NCBI GenBank assembly: GCA_963785115.1
Contig: CAWATY010000031.1
Location: 544,564-608,563, forward strand
Length of the DNA stretch: 64,000 nucleotides
Origin: JACCWP01 sp963785115
GTDB taxonomy: Bacteria; Actinomycetota; Actinomycetes; Propionibacteriales; Nocardioidaceae
Reading direction: 5' to 3'
Part shown: piece after piece, positions 1-9,969 of the stretch
Layout: each line of letters starts with the position of its first letter
Position numbering within the stretch: the first letter of the stretch is position 1
Notes under the pieces: generated by a model
Databases searched by the model: none
Told to the model about the DNA's origin: nothing
Seen by the model: only the letters and a program-made list of their open reading frames with translations
Made by a program: the position numbers and the translations under genes

Positions 1-2075
1 GCGAGCATCGGCGACAGCAGCAGCCCGAACGCGGGGTACAGGACGCCGGCAGCGACCGGGATGCCCGCGGCGTTGTAGATGAAGGCGAAGACGAGGTTCT
101 GCCGGATGTTCGCCATGGTCGCCCGGGAGAGCTGTCGGGCCCGGACGATGCCGGTGAGATCGCCCTTGAGCAGCGTCACCCCGGCGCTCTCCATGGCCAC
201 GTCCGTCCCCGACGACATGGCGAGCCCCACGTCGGCAGCGGCCAGTGCGGGCGCGTCATTGACTCCGTCACCGGCCATCGCCACCACTCGTCCCGCCGCG
301 CGGAGCCGCGTGACGACATCGCCCTTGTGCTCCGGGAGCACCTCGGCCTCGACCCGATCGATGCCCAGTCGACGTGCCACCGACTCGGCGGTGACCCGGT
401 TGTCGCCGGTCAGCATGACCACCTCGATGCCCTCGGAACGCAGCCGAGCCAGGGCGTCCGCGGTGGTGTCCTTCACCGGGTCGGCGACGGCGATGACTCC
501 GGCGATGTCGCTATCCACGCCGACGAAGACCGCGGTGGCGCCGTCGGCACGGAGGCGGTCGGCCTGCGCGGTGAGGGAACCGGTGTCCATACCGGAGTCG
601 TGCAGCAACGCTGCGCTGCCCAGGACGACGCGACGCTGCTCCACGATGCCGGTCGCTCCCTCGCCGGCGGGGGCGTCGAACTCGGTGACCACGGGGATCG
701 TCTGGCCCGCCCGTTCGGCCGCCGCGACGATGGCGCGGCCCAGCGGGTGTTCCGAGGCGCGCTCGACACCGGCGGCGAGCCGGAGGATCTCGTCGGTGTC
801 GAAGCCCGCGGAGGGAACGATGCTGGTGACAGCCGGCCGTCCCTCGGTGAGAGTGCCGGTCTTGTCGACGACGAGGGTGTCGACCTTCTCCAGCAGCTCG
901 AGCGCCTCGGCGTTCTTGATCAGCACGCCCAGGCCGGCACCACGCCCGACTCCCACCATGATCGACATGGGTGTCGCCAGCCCCAACGCGCACGGGCAGG
1001 CGATGATCAGCACGGCCACGGCCACCACGAGGGCGTTGCTCAGGCGGGGCTCGGGCCCGACGGTCGCCCAGCCGACGAACGCCACCACGGCGATCGCGAT
1101 GACAGCGGGCACGAACCAGGCGGAGACCCGGTCTGCGAGGCGTTGGATCGGCGCGCGGGAGCGCTGTGCCTCCGCGACCATCGCCACGATGCGGGCCAGC
1201 ATCGTGTCCCGGCCGACCCTGTCCGCGCGGACGACGAGGCCGCCGGTCTGGTTGAGGGTGCCGCCGATCACGGTCTCGCCCGTGGTCTTGGTGACCGGCA
1301 TCGACTCACCGGTGACCAGGGACTCGTCCAGCGAGGAGCGGCCGTCGTCGATGACACCGTCGACGGGGACCTTCTCGCCGGGACGTACGCGCAGCAGGTC
1401 GCCGATCTGGACCGTCTCGAGCCGCACCTCCTCCTCGGTGCCGTCGGAGTGGATGCGCTGCGCGGTCTTGGGCGTGAGGTCGAGCAGGGCCTTGATGGCG
1501 CCGGACGTCCGCTCGCGGGCCTGGAGCTCCAGCACCTGGCCGAGCAGGACCAGGACGGTGATCACCGCCGCCGGCTCGAAGTAGACGTTGACCGCGCCGT
1601 CCATGCCGCGAACGCTGGCGGGGAACACGTCGGGCGCGATCGTGGCGACGACGCTGAACAGCCACGCGACACCCGTGCCCATCGCGATCAGCGTGAACAT
1701 GTTGAGCTGCAGGGTCCGGACCGACGCCCAGCCGCGGGTGAAGAACGGCCACCCGGACCAGAGCACCACCGGGGTCGCCAGCACGAGCTGGGCCCACGTC
1801 GCGGGGGCCGGGGCGACCAGCTCCTCGAGTGCCGGGATCAGCTCCCTGCCCATCTCCAGCAGCACGACCGGTACGGACAGGACGAGGGCGACCCAGAACC
1901 GCCGAGTCATGTCCGCGAGCTCGGGACTGGGGCCGGACTCCGCCGTCACCACCACGGGTTCGAGCGCCATCCCGCAGATCGGGCAGGACCCGGGGCCGAG
2001 CTGGCGGACCTCCGGGTGCATCGGGCAGGTGTGTTCGACGGCCTCGATGAGGGCGTCCGTCGCGAGCGGGGCCAT
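1..2075 (-). CDS. copA: Copper-translocating P1B-type ATPase (3' end beyond window)
   Basis: Pumps Cu(I) out of the cytoplasm at the cost of ATP. The visible 691 residues begin MAPLATDALIEAVEHTCPMH and carry an N-terminal Cys-rich heavy-metal-binding domain (TCPMHP near residue 17, CPICGMALEP near residue 34) in place of a classical HMA domain. The membrane CPC motif is at C360-P-C362 and the phosphorylated Asp of DKTGTLTEG is D404; TGDN and GDGVNDAP follow. All are P1B-1 copper ATPase signatures. The ATG at 2075 lies 3 bases after the csoR stop, so the two genes are co-transcribed and copper-controlled. The stop codon lies left of base 1, so the last membrane segments are not seen. Exact metal (Cu versus Ag) cannot be fixed from sequence. 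Confidence 0.93.
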   Translation of the reverse strand, partial: MAPLATDALIEAVEHTCPMHPEVRQLGPGSCPICGMALEPVVVTAESGPSPELADMTRRFWVALVLSVPVVLLEMGRELIPALEELVAPAPATWAQLVLATPVVLWSGWPFFTRGWASVRTLQLNMFTLIAMGTGVAWLFSVVATIAPDVFPASVRGMDGAVNVYFEPAAVITVLVLLGQVLELQARERTSGAIKALLDLTPKTAQRIHSDGTEEEVRLETVQIGDLLRVRPGEKVPVDGVIDDGRSSLDESLVTGESMPVTKTTGETVIGGTLNQTGGLVVRADRVGRDTMLARIVAMVAEAQRSRAPIQRLADRVSAWFVPAVIAIAVVAFVGWATVGPEPRLSNALVVAVAVLIIACPCALGLATPMSIMVGVGRGAGLGVLIKNAEALELLEKVDTLVVDKTGTLTEGRPAVTSIVPSAGFDTDEILRLAAGVERASEHPLGRAIVAAAERAGQTIPVVTEFDAPAGEGATGIVEQRRVVLGSAALLHDSGMDTGSLTAQADRLRADGATAVFVGVDSDIAGVIAVADPVKDTTADALARLRSEGIEVVMLTGDNRVTAESVARRLGIDRVEAEVLPEHKGDVVTRLRAAGRVVAMAGDGVNDAPALAAADVGLAMSSGTDVAMESAGVTLLKGDLTGIVRARQLSRATMANIRQNLVFAFIYNAAGIPVAAGVLYPAFGLLLSPML

Positions 2076-2078
2076 CGG

Positions 2079-2360
2079 CTAGGACCGAACGAGTCGGGCG
2101 ATGGCCTGCTGTGCCTCGCGCACCTTGGCCTGTGCCTCGTCGCCACCCGCCTGCGCGGCCTCGACGACGCAGTGCGCGATGTGCTCGTCGAGCAGCCCGA
2201 GGGAGAAGGACTGCAGGGCCTTGGTGGCCGCAGAGACCTGGGTGAGCACGTCGATGCAGTACTCGTCGCCTTCGACCATCCGCTGCAGACCGCGTACCTG
2301 GCCCTCGATCCGGCGCAGTCGCTTGAGCTGTTCGTCCTTGGTGCTCGCGTAGCCGACCAT
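2079..2360 (-). CDS. csoR: Copper-sensing repressor, CsoR/DUF156 family
   Basis: A 93-residue all-helical repressor that leaves its operator when Cu(I) binds. The Cys-His-Cys copper triad is intact: C35 (in EYCIDVL), H60 and C64 (in DEHIAHC). Length and the opening RLRRIEGQVRGLQRMVE are typical of the family. It is the first gene of a csoR-copA operon read leftward; a G/C-rich pseudo-palindrome sits 34 bases upstream of the start. It probably represses itself and copA. RcnR/FrmR relatives share the fold but have a different ligand set. Confidence 0.95.
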   Translation of the reverse strand: MVGYASTKDEQLKRLRRIEGQVRGLQRMVEGDEYCIDVLTQVSAATKALQSFSLGLLDEHIAHCVVEAAQAGGDEAQAKVREAQQAIARLVRS

Positions 2361-2393
2361 CGTCTCCCGCTCCTCACGTCAGTGACTGTGAGG

Positions 2394-2410
2394 ATACCAC
2401 CCGGGGGTAT
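2394..2410. promoter_or_regulatory. Probable CsoR operator
   Basis: ATACCACCCGGGGGTAT is a 17-bp pseudo-palindrome: ATACC and GGTAT arms around a C-run/G-run core. It lies between the csoR start (2360) and the kdpE stop (2418). The layout matches known CsoR operators, which have ATAC/GTAT ends and a G-tract core. No other copper-type site was seen in the window. Confidence 0.75.
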
Positions 2411-2417
2411 AGGAGCG

Positions 2418-3101
2418 TCAGCCGTCCGGGTCGAACCGGTAGCCCATACCGGGTTCGGTCCGCAGATAGCGGGGCCGCGCGGGATCGGGCTCGAGCTTCT
2501 TGCGCAGCTGGCCCATGTACAGGCGTAAGTTGCCTTGTGCCGTCTCGTAGCCGGGACCCCATACCTGCGCGAGCAGCTGGCGCCGACTGAGCAGCCGGCC
2601 CGGATGTCGGACCAGCACCTCGAGCAGCTGCCACTCGGTGGGCGTCAGGTGGATGTCACCCCGGTCGACGCTGCGGACCGTACGCGCGGCCAGGTCGACC
2701 GTCGTGTCGCCGAACGTCACCGCCGGTACCGTCTCGGCGCCTGCCACGCGCCGGGACGCGGCCCGCATCCTGGCGAGGAGCTCGTCGACGCCGAACGGCT
2801 TGGTCACGTAGTCGTCGGCACCTGCATCGAGAGCGTCGACCTTGTCGGTGCTGTCGGTACGGCCCGACAACACGATGATGGGGACGTCGGTCCAGCCCCG
2901 GAGCCCGGCGATGACCTCCATGCCGTCGAGGTCAGGGAGGCCGAGGTCGAGGATCACCAGGTCGGGTGGGTGTCGGGCGGCGTCGGCCAGCGCCTCGGCA
3001 CCGGTTCCCGCGGTGGTCACGTCGTAACCCCGGGCACGCAGGTTGATCCGCACCGCGCGGACGATCTGTGGTTCGTCGTCGACGACGAGGACCCGGGTCA
3101 C
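2418..3101 (-). CDS. kdpE: Potassium operon response regulator KdpE
   Basis: A 227-residue OmpR/PhoB-type regulator: receiver domain with phospho-acceptor D52 and conserved K101 (in YVTKPFG), then a winged-helix DNA-binding domain ending YLRTEPGMGYRF. It activates the kdp genes when phosphorylated by KdpD. The GTG start at 3101 overlaps the kdpD stop as GTGA, so it is translationally coupled and is the last gene of the kdp run. The KdpE assignment rests mainly on context, since the family is large. Confidence 0.93.
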   Translation of the reverse strand: MTRVLVVDDEPQIVRAVRINLRARGYDVTTAGTGAEALADAARHPPDLVILDLGLPDLDGMEVIAGLRGWTDVPIIVLSGRTDSTDKVDALDAGADDYVTKPFGVDELLARMRAASRRVAGAETVPAVTFGDTTVDLAARTVRSVDRGDIHLTPTEWQLLEVLVRHPGRLLSRRQLLAQVWGPGYETAQGNLRLYMGQLRKKLEPDPARPRYLRTEPGMGYRFDPDG

Positions 3102-5638
3102 GGGGCACCAGCGTCGGCGGGCTCGTCGCCAGGTGAAAGCGACCCATCCGTGGCGTGCAACGACAGCACGAGCGTGAGTCCGCCGCCCGGCGTCTCCTCC
3201 GGCCCGAGCGTCCCGCCCATCGCTTCGGTGAGCCCCCGCGACAACGCAAGCCCGAGCCCCAGCCCGGTGGTGTTGTCGGTGTCACCGAGCCGTTGGAAGG
3301 GCACGAAGATGCTCTCCAGCTGGGCTGGTGCGACCCCCGGCCCGCGGTCGACGACGCGGAGCTCGACGCGCTCTCCGAGTGCGCTCGCGTGCACCAGCGG
3401 CGGATCCGCGACCGGCGAGTGTCGCAGCGCGTTCGAGACGAGGTTGGCGACCACGCGCTCGAGCAGGCCGGGATCGGCATCGACCTCGGGCAGGTCGTCG
3501 GGGACGTCGGTGCGGACCCGTGCAGCCGCCGGCCCGAGGGAGTCCAGCGCCAGCGGCACCACTTCGTCGAGCGCAACAGGTCGGCTCACCGCAGCCATCG
3601 CGCCGGCCTGGAGCCGGCTGAGGTCGAGCAGGTTGTCCACCAGCCGGGCCAGCCGTTCCAGCGACTCCTCGGCGGTGAGCAGCAGGTCGCCTCTATCCTC
3701 GGCGGTCCATTCGACGTCGTCGCTCTGAAGGCTGGACACGGCGGCCGTGGCCGAGGCGAGCGGGGTGCGCAGGTCGTGCCCGACAGCGGCAAGCAGCGCC
3801 GTGCGCATCCGGTCGGCCGCCGCGATGGGCTCGGCGGTCGCAGCGACGTCGGCCAGTCGCTGCCGCTCCAGCAGCCCCGCAGCCTGCGCGGCGAAGGCCG
3901 CGATCAGCCGCTGGTACTCCACCGGCAGGGGACTGCCCCGCAGCGCCAGCAGGAGGTCGTCACCGGCGGGCACCGTGCTGTCAGCGTCGGCGGGTGCGGC
4001 ACAGGGCACGCCGCCGGCCGTGGCCAGCGCGTTCCAGCCGCCGGGCACCCGTTCCAGCAGCGTCACCGAGTCGAGGCCGAACGACTCGCGGATCCGCTCG
4101 AGGAGCGCAGGCAGCGCGGTCTGTCCACGCAGGACGCTGCCTGCCAGCGTTCCCAGCGTCTCGGACTCGGCGGTGGCCCGAGCAGCCTGTCGCGTACGTC
4201 GTGCGGCCAGGTCGACGACCGAGCTGACCAGGACGGCCACCATCACGAACACCGCCAGCGCCAGTGCGTTGTTGGTCTCGCCGATGGTGAAGGTGTGCAG
4301 CGGTGGGGTGAAGAAGTAGTTGAGCAGCAGCGAGCCGGCAACCGCAGCCAGCACCGCGGGAAGCATGCCGCCCACGAGCGCCACGACCACTGTCGCCAGG
4401 AGGAAGAGCAGGACGTCGCTGACCAGGTTCAGGGTGGAACGGTCACTGGCCAGCAGGCCGGTGAGGACCGGTGGCAGCACCACGGCCAGCGCGTACCCCT
4501 GGATCCGCCGTCTGCGGGTGAGGGAGCCCCGCAGCTCCGGCACCAGCCTGCCCCGGCCGACCTGGGCGTGGCTGACCAGGTGCACGTCGATGTCGCCAGA
4601 GGCTCGGGTCGTCGTGAACCCGATGCCCGGTCCGGTGAGGAGTGCCGACACCCGCGACCGTCGACTCACCCCCAGCACGAGCTGGGTGGCGTTCTCGGCG
4701 CGGGCGAAGGTGAGCAGGGCTTCCGCCACGTCGTCGCCGACCACCTGGTGGTAGGACCCGCCGAGCGTCTCGACCAGTCGGCGTTGCTCGGCCAGCCGGG
4801 CGGGGTCGGCGCCGGTGAGGCCGTCGGAGCGGGTGACGTGGACGGCCAGCAGGTCGCCGCCCGTGGCGCGCGCAGCAATGCGGGCGGCGCGGCGGACGAG
4901 GGTCTCGCCCTCGGGCCCTCCGGTGAGGGCGACGACGACGCGCTCGCGCGCCTCCCAGGTGCGGTCGATGTCGTGGGCGGCCCGGTAGCGCTGCAGCGCC
5001 TCGTCGACCTCGTCGGCCATCCACAGCAACGCCAGCTCGCGCAGCGCGGTGAGGTTGCCGACGCGGAAGTAGTTGCTCAGCGCGGCGTCGACCTTCTCGG
5101 CCGCGTAGACGTTGCCGTGAGCCAACCGACGTCGCAGCGCCTCGGGTGCCATGTCCACGATCTCGACCTGGTCGGCCGCCCGCACCACGGCGTCAGGGAT
5201 CCGCTCGCGCTGCGGGACGCCGGTGATCCTCTCGACCACGTCGTTGAGCGACTCGAGGTGCTGCACGTTGACCGTGGAAATCACGTCGATGCCTGCGGCG
5301 AGCAGCTCGTCGACGTCCTGCCAGCGCTTCTCGTGGCGGGATCCGGGCACGTTGGTGTGCGCGAGCTCGTCGACGAGGGCCACTGCTGGACGGCGGGCGA
5401 GTACGGCGTCGAGGTCCATCTCGGTCAGGGAGACGCCGCGGTGCGCCACCGGGCGTCGCGGGACCACCTCGAGGCCGGCGACCATCTCGCGGGTGTGGAC
5501 CCGCCCGTGGTCCTCGACGAAGGCCACCACGACGTCGGTGCCGCGCTCGGCTCGCCGGCGGCCCTCGCCAAGCATCGCGTAGGTCTTGCCGACGCCAGGC
5601 GCAGCACCCAGGTACACCCGCAACCTGCCACGCGCCAT
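3098..5638 (-). CDS. kdpD: Potassium sensor histidine kinase KdpD
   Basis: An 846-residue sensor of K+ limitation and osmotic stress, phosphorylating KdpE. Order of parts: KdpD N-terminal domain with a P-loop GAAPGVGKT (K18), a universal-stress-like nucleotide-binding region around residues 230-350, four membrane helices (DUF4118, about 375-475, including LLNYFFTPP), a GAF-like segment, HisKA with H621 in GHDLRTPLAS, and a HATPase domain with N and G boxes. It ends in the GTGA overlap with kdpE and starts 44 bases after kdpC. Length and domain order match a full KdpD. Confidence 0.95.
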   Translation of the reverse strand: MARGRLRVYLGAAPGVGKTYAMLGEGRRRAERGTDVVVAFVEDHGRVHTREMVAGLEVVPRRPVAHRGVSLTEMDLDAVLARRPAVALVDELAHTNVPGSRHEKRWQDVDELLAAGIDVISTVNVQHLESLNDVVERITGVPQRERIPDAVVRAADQVEIVDMAPEALRRRLAHGNVYAAEKVDAALSNYFRVGNLTALRELALLWMADEVDEALQRYRAAHDIDRTWEARERVVVALTGGPEGETLVRRAARIAARATGGDLLAVHVTRSDGLTGADPARLAEQRRLVETLGGSYHQVVGDDVAEALLTFARAENATQLVLGVSRRSRVSALLTGPGIGFTTTRASGDIDVHLVSHAQVGRGRLVPELRGSLTRRRRIQGYALAVVLPPVLTGLLASDRSTLNLVSDVLLFLLATVVVALVGGMLPAVLAAVAGSLLLNYFFTPPLHTFTIGETNNALALAVFVMVAVLVSSVVDLAARRTRQAARATAESETLGTLAGSVLRGQTALPALLERIRESFGLDSVTLLERVPGGWNALATAGGVPCAAPADADSTVPAGDDLLLALRGSPLPVEYQRLIAAFAAQAAGLLERQRLADVAATAEPIAAADRMRTALLAAVGHDLRTPLASATAAVSSLQSDDVEWTAEDRGDLLLTAEESLERLARLVDNLLDLSRLQAGAMAAVSRPVALDEVVPLALDSLGPAAARVRTDVPDDLPEVDADPGLLERVVANLVSNALRHSPVADPPLVHASALGERVELRVVDRGPGVAPAQLESIFVPFQRLGDTDNTTGLGLGLALSRGLTEAMGGTLGPEETPGGGLTLVLSLHATDGSLSPGDEPADAGAP

Positions 5639-5682
5639 GGGCTCAGTCTCCCCCTCGACGGTCGACGGCGAGGTGGGACGGC

Positions 5683-6285
5683 TCAGCTCTGCCCAGACAA
5701 GTCATCGAGCGCCAGGTTGAGCAGCAACACGTTGACCCGGGCCTCGCCGAGAAAGCCGAGCACCCGGCCCTGCGTGTGCTCGTCCACCAGTGAGCGGACC
5801 TGCTCCTCGGACACGCCGCGCTCCTGCGCCACGCGGGCGACCTGCTGGTCGGCGTACTCGGGGCTGATCTGCGGATCGAGGCCCGACCCACTGGCCAGCA
5901 GCGCGTCTGGTGCCACATCGGCGGGTTGGGTGCCGTCCAGTGCTGCGACCTGCTCGCGTCGGTGTTCGATCTGGCGCAGCAGCATCGCGCTCTCCGGGCC
6001 GAGGTTGGACGCCGACGTCGCCAACGGGTCGTAGCCGTCGCCGGCAGCCGAGGGGCGGGCCTGGAAGTACGCCGGGTCGGAGCTGAAGTCCTGGCCGATG
6101 AGGTCGGACCCGACGAGGGCGCCGTCACGGTGGACCAGCGAGCCGTCCGCGTTGCCACCGAACGCGACCTGACCGACGGCCATCACCGACAGGGGATAGG
6201 CAAACCCGAGCACAACGGTGAGCACGAGCAGCGTGCGAGCAGCGGCGCCGAGCTGTCGCAGTGCGGTGGGAACGTACGGGGCCAT
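5683..6285 (-). CDS. kdpC: Potassium-transporting ATPase subunit KdpC
   Basis: A 200-residue subunit with one N-terminal membrane helix (LLVLTVVLGFAYPLSVMAVG) and an extracytoplasmic domain. Family signatures are visible: FSSDPAYFQARPSA, NLGPES, SGSGLDPQIS and a C-terminal NVLLLNLALD. It stabilises the KdpFABC complex next to KdpB. It begins 11 bases after the kdpB stop and is followed by kdpD. Confidence 0.96.
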   Translation of the reverse strand: MAPYVPTALRQLGAAARTLLVLTVVLGFAYPLSVMAVGQVAFGGNADGSLVHRDGALVGSDLIGQDFSSDPAYFQARPSAAGDGYDPLATSASNLGPESAMLLRQIEHRREQVAALDGTQPADVAPDALLASGSGLDPQISPEYADQQVARVAQERGVSEEQVRSLVDEHTQGRVLGFLGEARVNVLLLNLALDDLSGQS

Positions 6286-6296
6286 GACGGTGTCTC

Positions 6297-8306
6297 CTAG
6301 CCGATGCCGGGGAACTGTGAGACCACCAAGTCGATGATCTTGATCCCGATGAAGGGCGAGATGATCCCGCCGAGGCCGTAGATCACGAGGTTGCGGCGCA
6401 GCATCTTTGCCGCCGACGACGGGGTATAGCGCACGCCGCGCAGTGCCAGCGGTACCAGCGCGACAATGATGAGAGCGTTGAAGATGACCGCCGACAGGAT
6501 CGCCGACTGCGGGGTCGCCAGTTGCATGACGTTCAGGTTGTCGAGTCCGATGAAGACACCACTGAACATTGCGGGGATGATGGCGAAATACTTCGCGATG
6601 TCGTTGGCGATCGAGAACGTCGTCAACGAGCCGCGGGTGATGAGCAGCTGCTTGCCGATCTCGACGATCTCGATGAGCTTCGTCGGGTTGGAGTCGAGGT
6701 CGACCATGTTGCCGGCCTCCTTGGCAGCCGACGTGCCGGTGTTCATCGCCACACCGACGTCTGCCTGCGCGAGCGCCGGTGCGTCGTTGGTGCCGTCGCC
6801 GGTCATCGCGACCAGCCGTCCGCCCTCCTGCTCACGCCGGATCAGGGCCATCTTGTCCTCGGGTGTTGCCTCGGCGAGGAAGTCGTCCACCCCCGCCTCA
6901 TCGGCAATGGCCCGGGCGGTGAGCTGGTTGTCGCCGGTGATCATCACGGTACGGATCCCCATCCGCCGCATCTGGTCGAACCGCTCGCGCATGCCGTCCT
7001 TGACCACGTCCTTGAGGTGGATGACCCCGAGCACCCGACCGGATGCTCCTGTGGCGGACTCCGCGACGACCAGGGGGGTTCCGCCGGCCGCAGAGATCTT
7101 CTCGACCACCGAGTCGACCTCGTCGCCGCCTTGCCCGCCCCGCTCCCGCACCCAGGCGAGCACTGCAGCCGCGGCGCCCTTGCGGATCTGGTGGCCACCG
7201 GCGAGGTCCACACCACTCATCCGGGTCTGGGCGGTGAACTCGACGAACGCCGCGCCGACCAGCTCACCCTGGCTGCGCTCGCGCAGGCCGTAGGTCTGCT
7301 TGGCCAGGACGACGATCGATCGACCCTCGGGAGTCTCGTCGGCGAGGCTGGACAGCTGCGCCGCATTGGCCATCTCCTCGGCCCCGACGCCGCCGACCGT
7401 GACGAACTCCGCTGCCTGGCGGTTGCCGAGAGTGATGGTTCCGGTCTTGTCCAGCAACAGGGTGTTGACGTCGCCGGCGGCCTCCACCGCCCGTCCCGAC
7501 ATCGCCAGCACGTTGTGCTGCACCAACCGGTCCATACCGGCGATGCCGATGGCGGACAACAACGCGCCGATCGTGGTGGGGATGAGGCAGACCAACAGGG
7601 CAACCAGGACGACGAGGGACTGTCCAGCACCGGAGTAGACGGCGAACGGTTGCAGCGTCACGGTGGCAACGAGGAAGACGATGGTCAGGCTCGCGAGCAG
7701 AATGTTGAGCGCGATCTCGTTCGGTGTCTTCTGCCGGGACGCACCCTCGACCAACGCGATCATCCGGTCGATGAAGCTCTCACCGGGCTTGGCGGTGATG
7801 CTCACGACGATGCGGTCGGACAGTACCGCGGTACCGCCGGTCACCGAGCTGCGGTCGCCGCCCGACTCCCGGATGACCGGCGCGGACTCACCGGTGATCG
7901 CCGACTCGTCGACGCTGGCGACTCCCTCGACGACGTCACCGTCGCCCGGGATGATCTGGCCCGCTTCGACGACGACCCTGTCCCCGAGGCGCAGCTGAGC
8001 GGCCGGCACCGTCTGCTCTGCACCTGCTGCATCCAGTCGTCGCGCGACGGTCTCGGTCTTGGTCCGACGCAGGGTCGCGGCCTGCGCCTTGCCGCGGCCC
8101 TCGGCGATGGCCTCGGCAAGGTTGGCGAACAGCACGGTCAGCCACAGCCACACCACCACCGACCAGGCGAAGACGCTGGAACCGGTGACGGCGAGCACGG
8201 TGGCGAGGCCGGCTCCCACGGCGACGACGAACATGACCGGCGAGCGCACCAGTTGGCGCGGGTCGAGCTTGGCGAACGCCGTGGGGATGTCCGAGGTGAT
8301 GGTCAT
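6297..8306 (-). CDS. kdpB: Potassium-transporting ATPase catalytic subunit KdpB
   Basis: A 669-residue P-type ATPase that energises K+ uptake through KdpA. The phosphorylated Asp is D286 in LLLDKTGTITLGN; TGES lies near residue 138, and TGDNQLTARAIA and TGDGTNDAPALAQADVG are intact. IPTTIGALLSAIGIAGMDR is the KdpB membrane signature. Unlike its neighbour kdpA, this gene reads through without interruption. Spacing to kdpA is 3 bases. Confidence 0.97.
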   Translation of the reverse strand: MTITSDIPTAFAKLDPRQLVRSPVMFVVAVGAGLATVLAVTGSSVFAWSVVVWLWLTVLFANLAEAIAEGRGKAQAATLRRTKTETVARRLDAAGAEQTVPAAQLRLGDRVVVEAGQIIPGDGDVVEGVASVDESAITGESAPVIRESGGDRSSVTGGTAVLSDRIVVSITAKPGESFIDRMIALVEGASRQKTPNEIALNILLASLTIVFLVATVTLQPFAVYSGAGQSLVVLVALLVCLIPTTIGALLSAIGIAGMDRLVQHNVLAMSGRAVEAAGDVNTLLLDKTGTITLGNRQAAEFVTVGGVGAEEMANAAQLSSLADETPEGRSIVVLAKQTYGLRERSQGELVGAAFVEFTAQTRMSGVDLAGGHQIRKGAAAAVLAWVRERGGQGGDEVDSVVEKISAAGGTPLVVAESATGASGRVLGVIHLKDVVKDGMRERFDQMRRMGIRTVMITGDNQLTARAIADEAGVDDFLAEATPEDKMALIRREQEGGRLVAMTGDGTNDAPALAQADVGVAMNTGTSAAKEAGNMVDLDSNPTKLIEIVEIGKQLLITRGSLTTFSIANDIAKYFAIIPAMFSGVFIGLDNLNVMQLATPQSAILSAVIFNALIIVALVPLALRGVRYTPSSAAKMLRRNLVIYGLGGIISPFIGIKIIDLVVSQFPGIG

Positions 8307-8309
8307 GAC

Positions 8310-9969
8310 CTAGAGGCCCTCCGCGAGCGGTCCCAGAGCGAGCACCGGGAAGAAGGTGAGGCCCGCGACGATGACGATGACGCCGGCGAGCATGGAGGCG
8401 AAGAGTGCCCGGTGCGTCGGCAGCGTTCCTGCCGTGGCGGGGACGGGCGTCTGCCGGGCGAGCGAGCCGGCTAGGCGCCAGCACGAGCACGATGGGCAGG
8501 AATCGTCCGACCAGCATCGCCAGGCCGAGGCCGGCGTTGTAGAAGTCGGTGTTGGCCGAGAGGCCGGCGAAGGCCGACCCGTTGTTGTTCGAGGCGGACA
8601 TGAACGCGTACAACACCTCGGCCAGACCGTGCGGCCCGTCGCTGAGCATGGACTCACGGGGGCCGGACAGAGCCATCGCGAGGCCGGTGCCGATGAGCAC
8701 GGCGACCGGCATGACCAGGATCGACAGCGACACCAGCTTGATCTCGCGGGCGGTGATCTTCTTCTTGAGGTACTCCGGTGTCCGGCCCACCATCAGTCCC
8801 GCGACGAACACCGTGACGATCGCCAGCACGAGGATGCCGTAGAGACCGCTGCCCACGCCGCCGGGCGCCACCTCGCCGAACCCCATGTTGAGGATGAGGG
8901 CACCACCGCCGATCGCGTTGAACGACGAGTGGAACGAGTTGACCGCCCCGGTGGACGTGCCGGTCGTGGAGGTCGCGAACAGGGCCGAGCCCGGTTCGCC
9001 GAAGCGGGTCTCCTTGCCCTCCATCGAGGCACCCGCCGCCTGCAGAGCCGTACCGGGATGTGCCACCTCCATCGCCCAGACGGTCGTGAGCACGGCAAGC
9101 CAGAGCAGGGTCATCGTCGCGAGGATCGCGTAGCCCTGACGCCTGTCGCCGACCAGCACGCCGAACGTCCTGGTCAGACACACCGGGATCAGCAGCAGCA
9201 AGAAGATCTCGAACACGTTGCTGAGCGGATTGGGGTTCTCGAACGGGTGCGCTGAGTTGGCGTTGTAGAAGCCGCCCCCGTTGGTCCCGAGCTCCTTGAT
9301 CGCCTCCTGCGAGGCAACCGGACCACCGGTGATCGTCTGCACACCGCCCGTGACGGTCGACGCATCGACACCCGAGCTGAGGTTCTGGACAGCCCCCATG
9401 GCGATCAGGAGCACCGCGGCTACCACCGCGATCGGCAGCAGGATGCGCAGGCTGCCGCGCACCAGGTCCACCCAGAAGTTGCCCAGCCGGTCGGTGTGGG
9501 AACGGGTGAACCCACGGATCAGCGCGACGGCAACGGCCATGCCCACCGCGGCGGAGACGAAGTTCTGCACCGCCAGACCGGACATCTGGACGAGGTGGCC
9601 CATCGTGGCTTCAGCGGAGTACGACTGCCAGTTGGTGTTGGTGACGAATGAGGTCGCCGTGTTGAACGCCTGACCGGGCTCTACCGCCGGGAACCCCAGC
9701 GACCAGGGCAGCCGGTCCTGCACCCGCTGGAGTGCGTACAGCAGCAGGACACCAGCGAACGAGAAGGCCAGCAGGGAGCGGGCATAGACCGGCCAACGCT
9801 GGTCGGCGTCCGGGTCGACACCCATCACCCGGTAGAACCCACGCTCGACGCGCAGGTGCTTGTCGCTGCTGTAGGCCCTCGCCATGTAGTCGCCCAGCGG
9901 GCGATAGCAGACAGCCAGCGCGGCTACGAGGAGAGCGGCTTGGAGAAGGCCGGCGATCGTGTCGGACAT
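8310..9969 (-). pseudogene. kdpA: kdpA, potassium-binding subunit, interrupted by a single-base frameshift
   Basis: KdpA is the K+ channel-like subunit. The frame from the ATG at 9969 gives a normal protein through selectivity-filter-like regions (NTATSFVTNTNWQSY, GTNGGGFYNANSAHPFENP, SASNNNGSAFAG) to LGLAMLVGRFLPIVLVLA. It then runs into unrelated residues (PSRLARPADARP) without a kdpA stop. The true C-terminus, LAGSLARQTPVPATAGTLPT through FFPVLALGPLAEGL and a TAG at 8310, lies in another frame. Removing one of the two G bases at 8474-8475 (plus strand) rejoins the frames into 552 residues, the usual length. As written, the last two membrane helices are lost. Either a true mutation or a sequencing error. 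The kdpF stop overlaps the start as TGATG. Confidence 0.9.

Noticed and set aside
3155..6034. A 959-codon open frame opposite kdpD and kdpC
   Set aside because: Composition is Gln/Arg/Gly/His-rich, as expected of antisense frames in GC-rich DNA. The kdp genes on the other strand have all family motifs.
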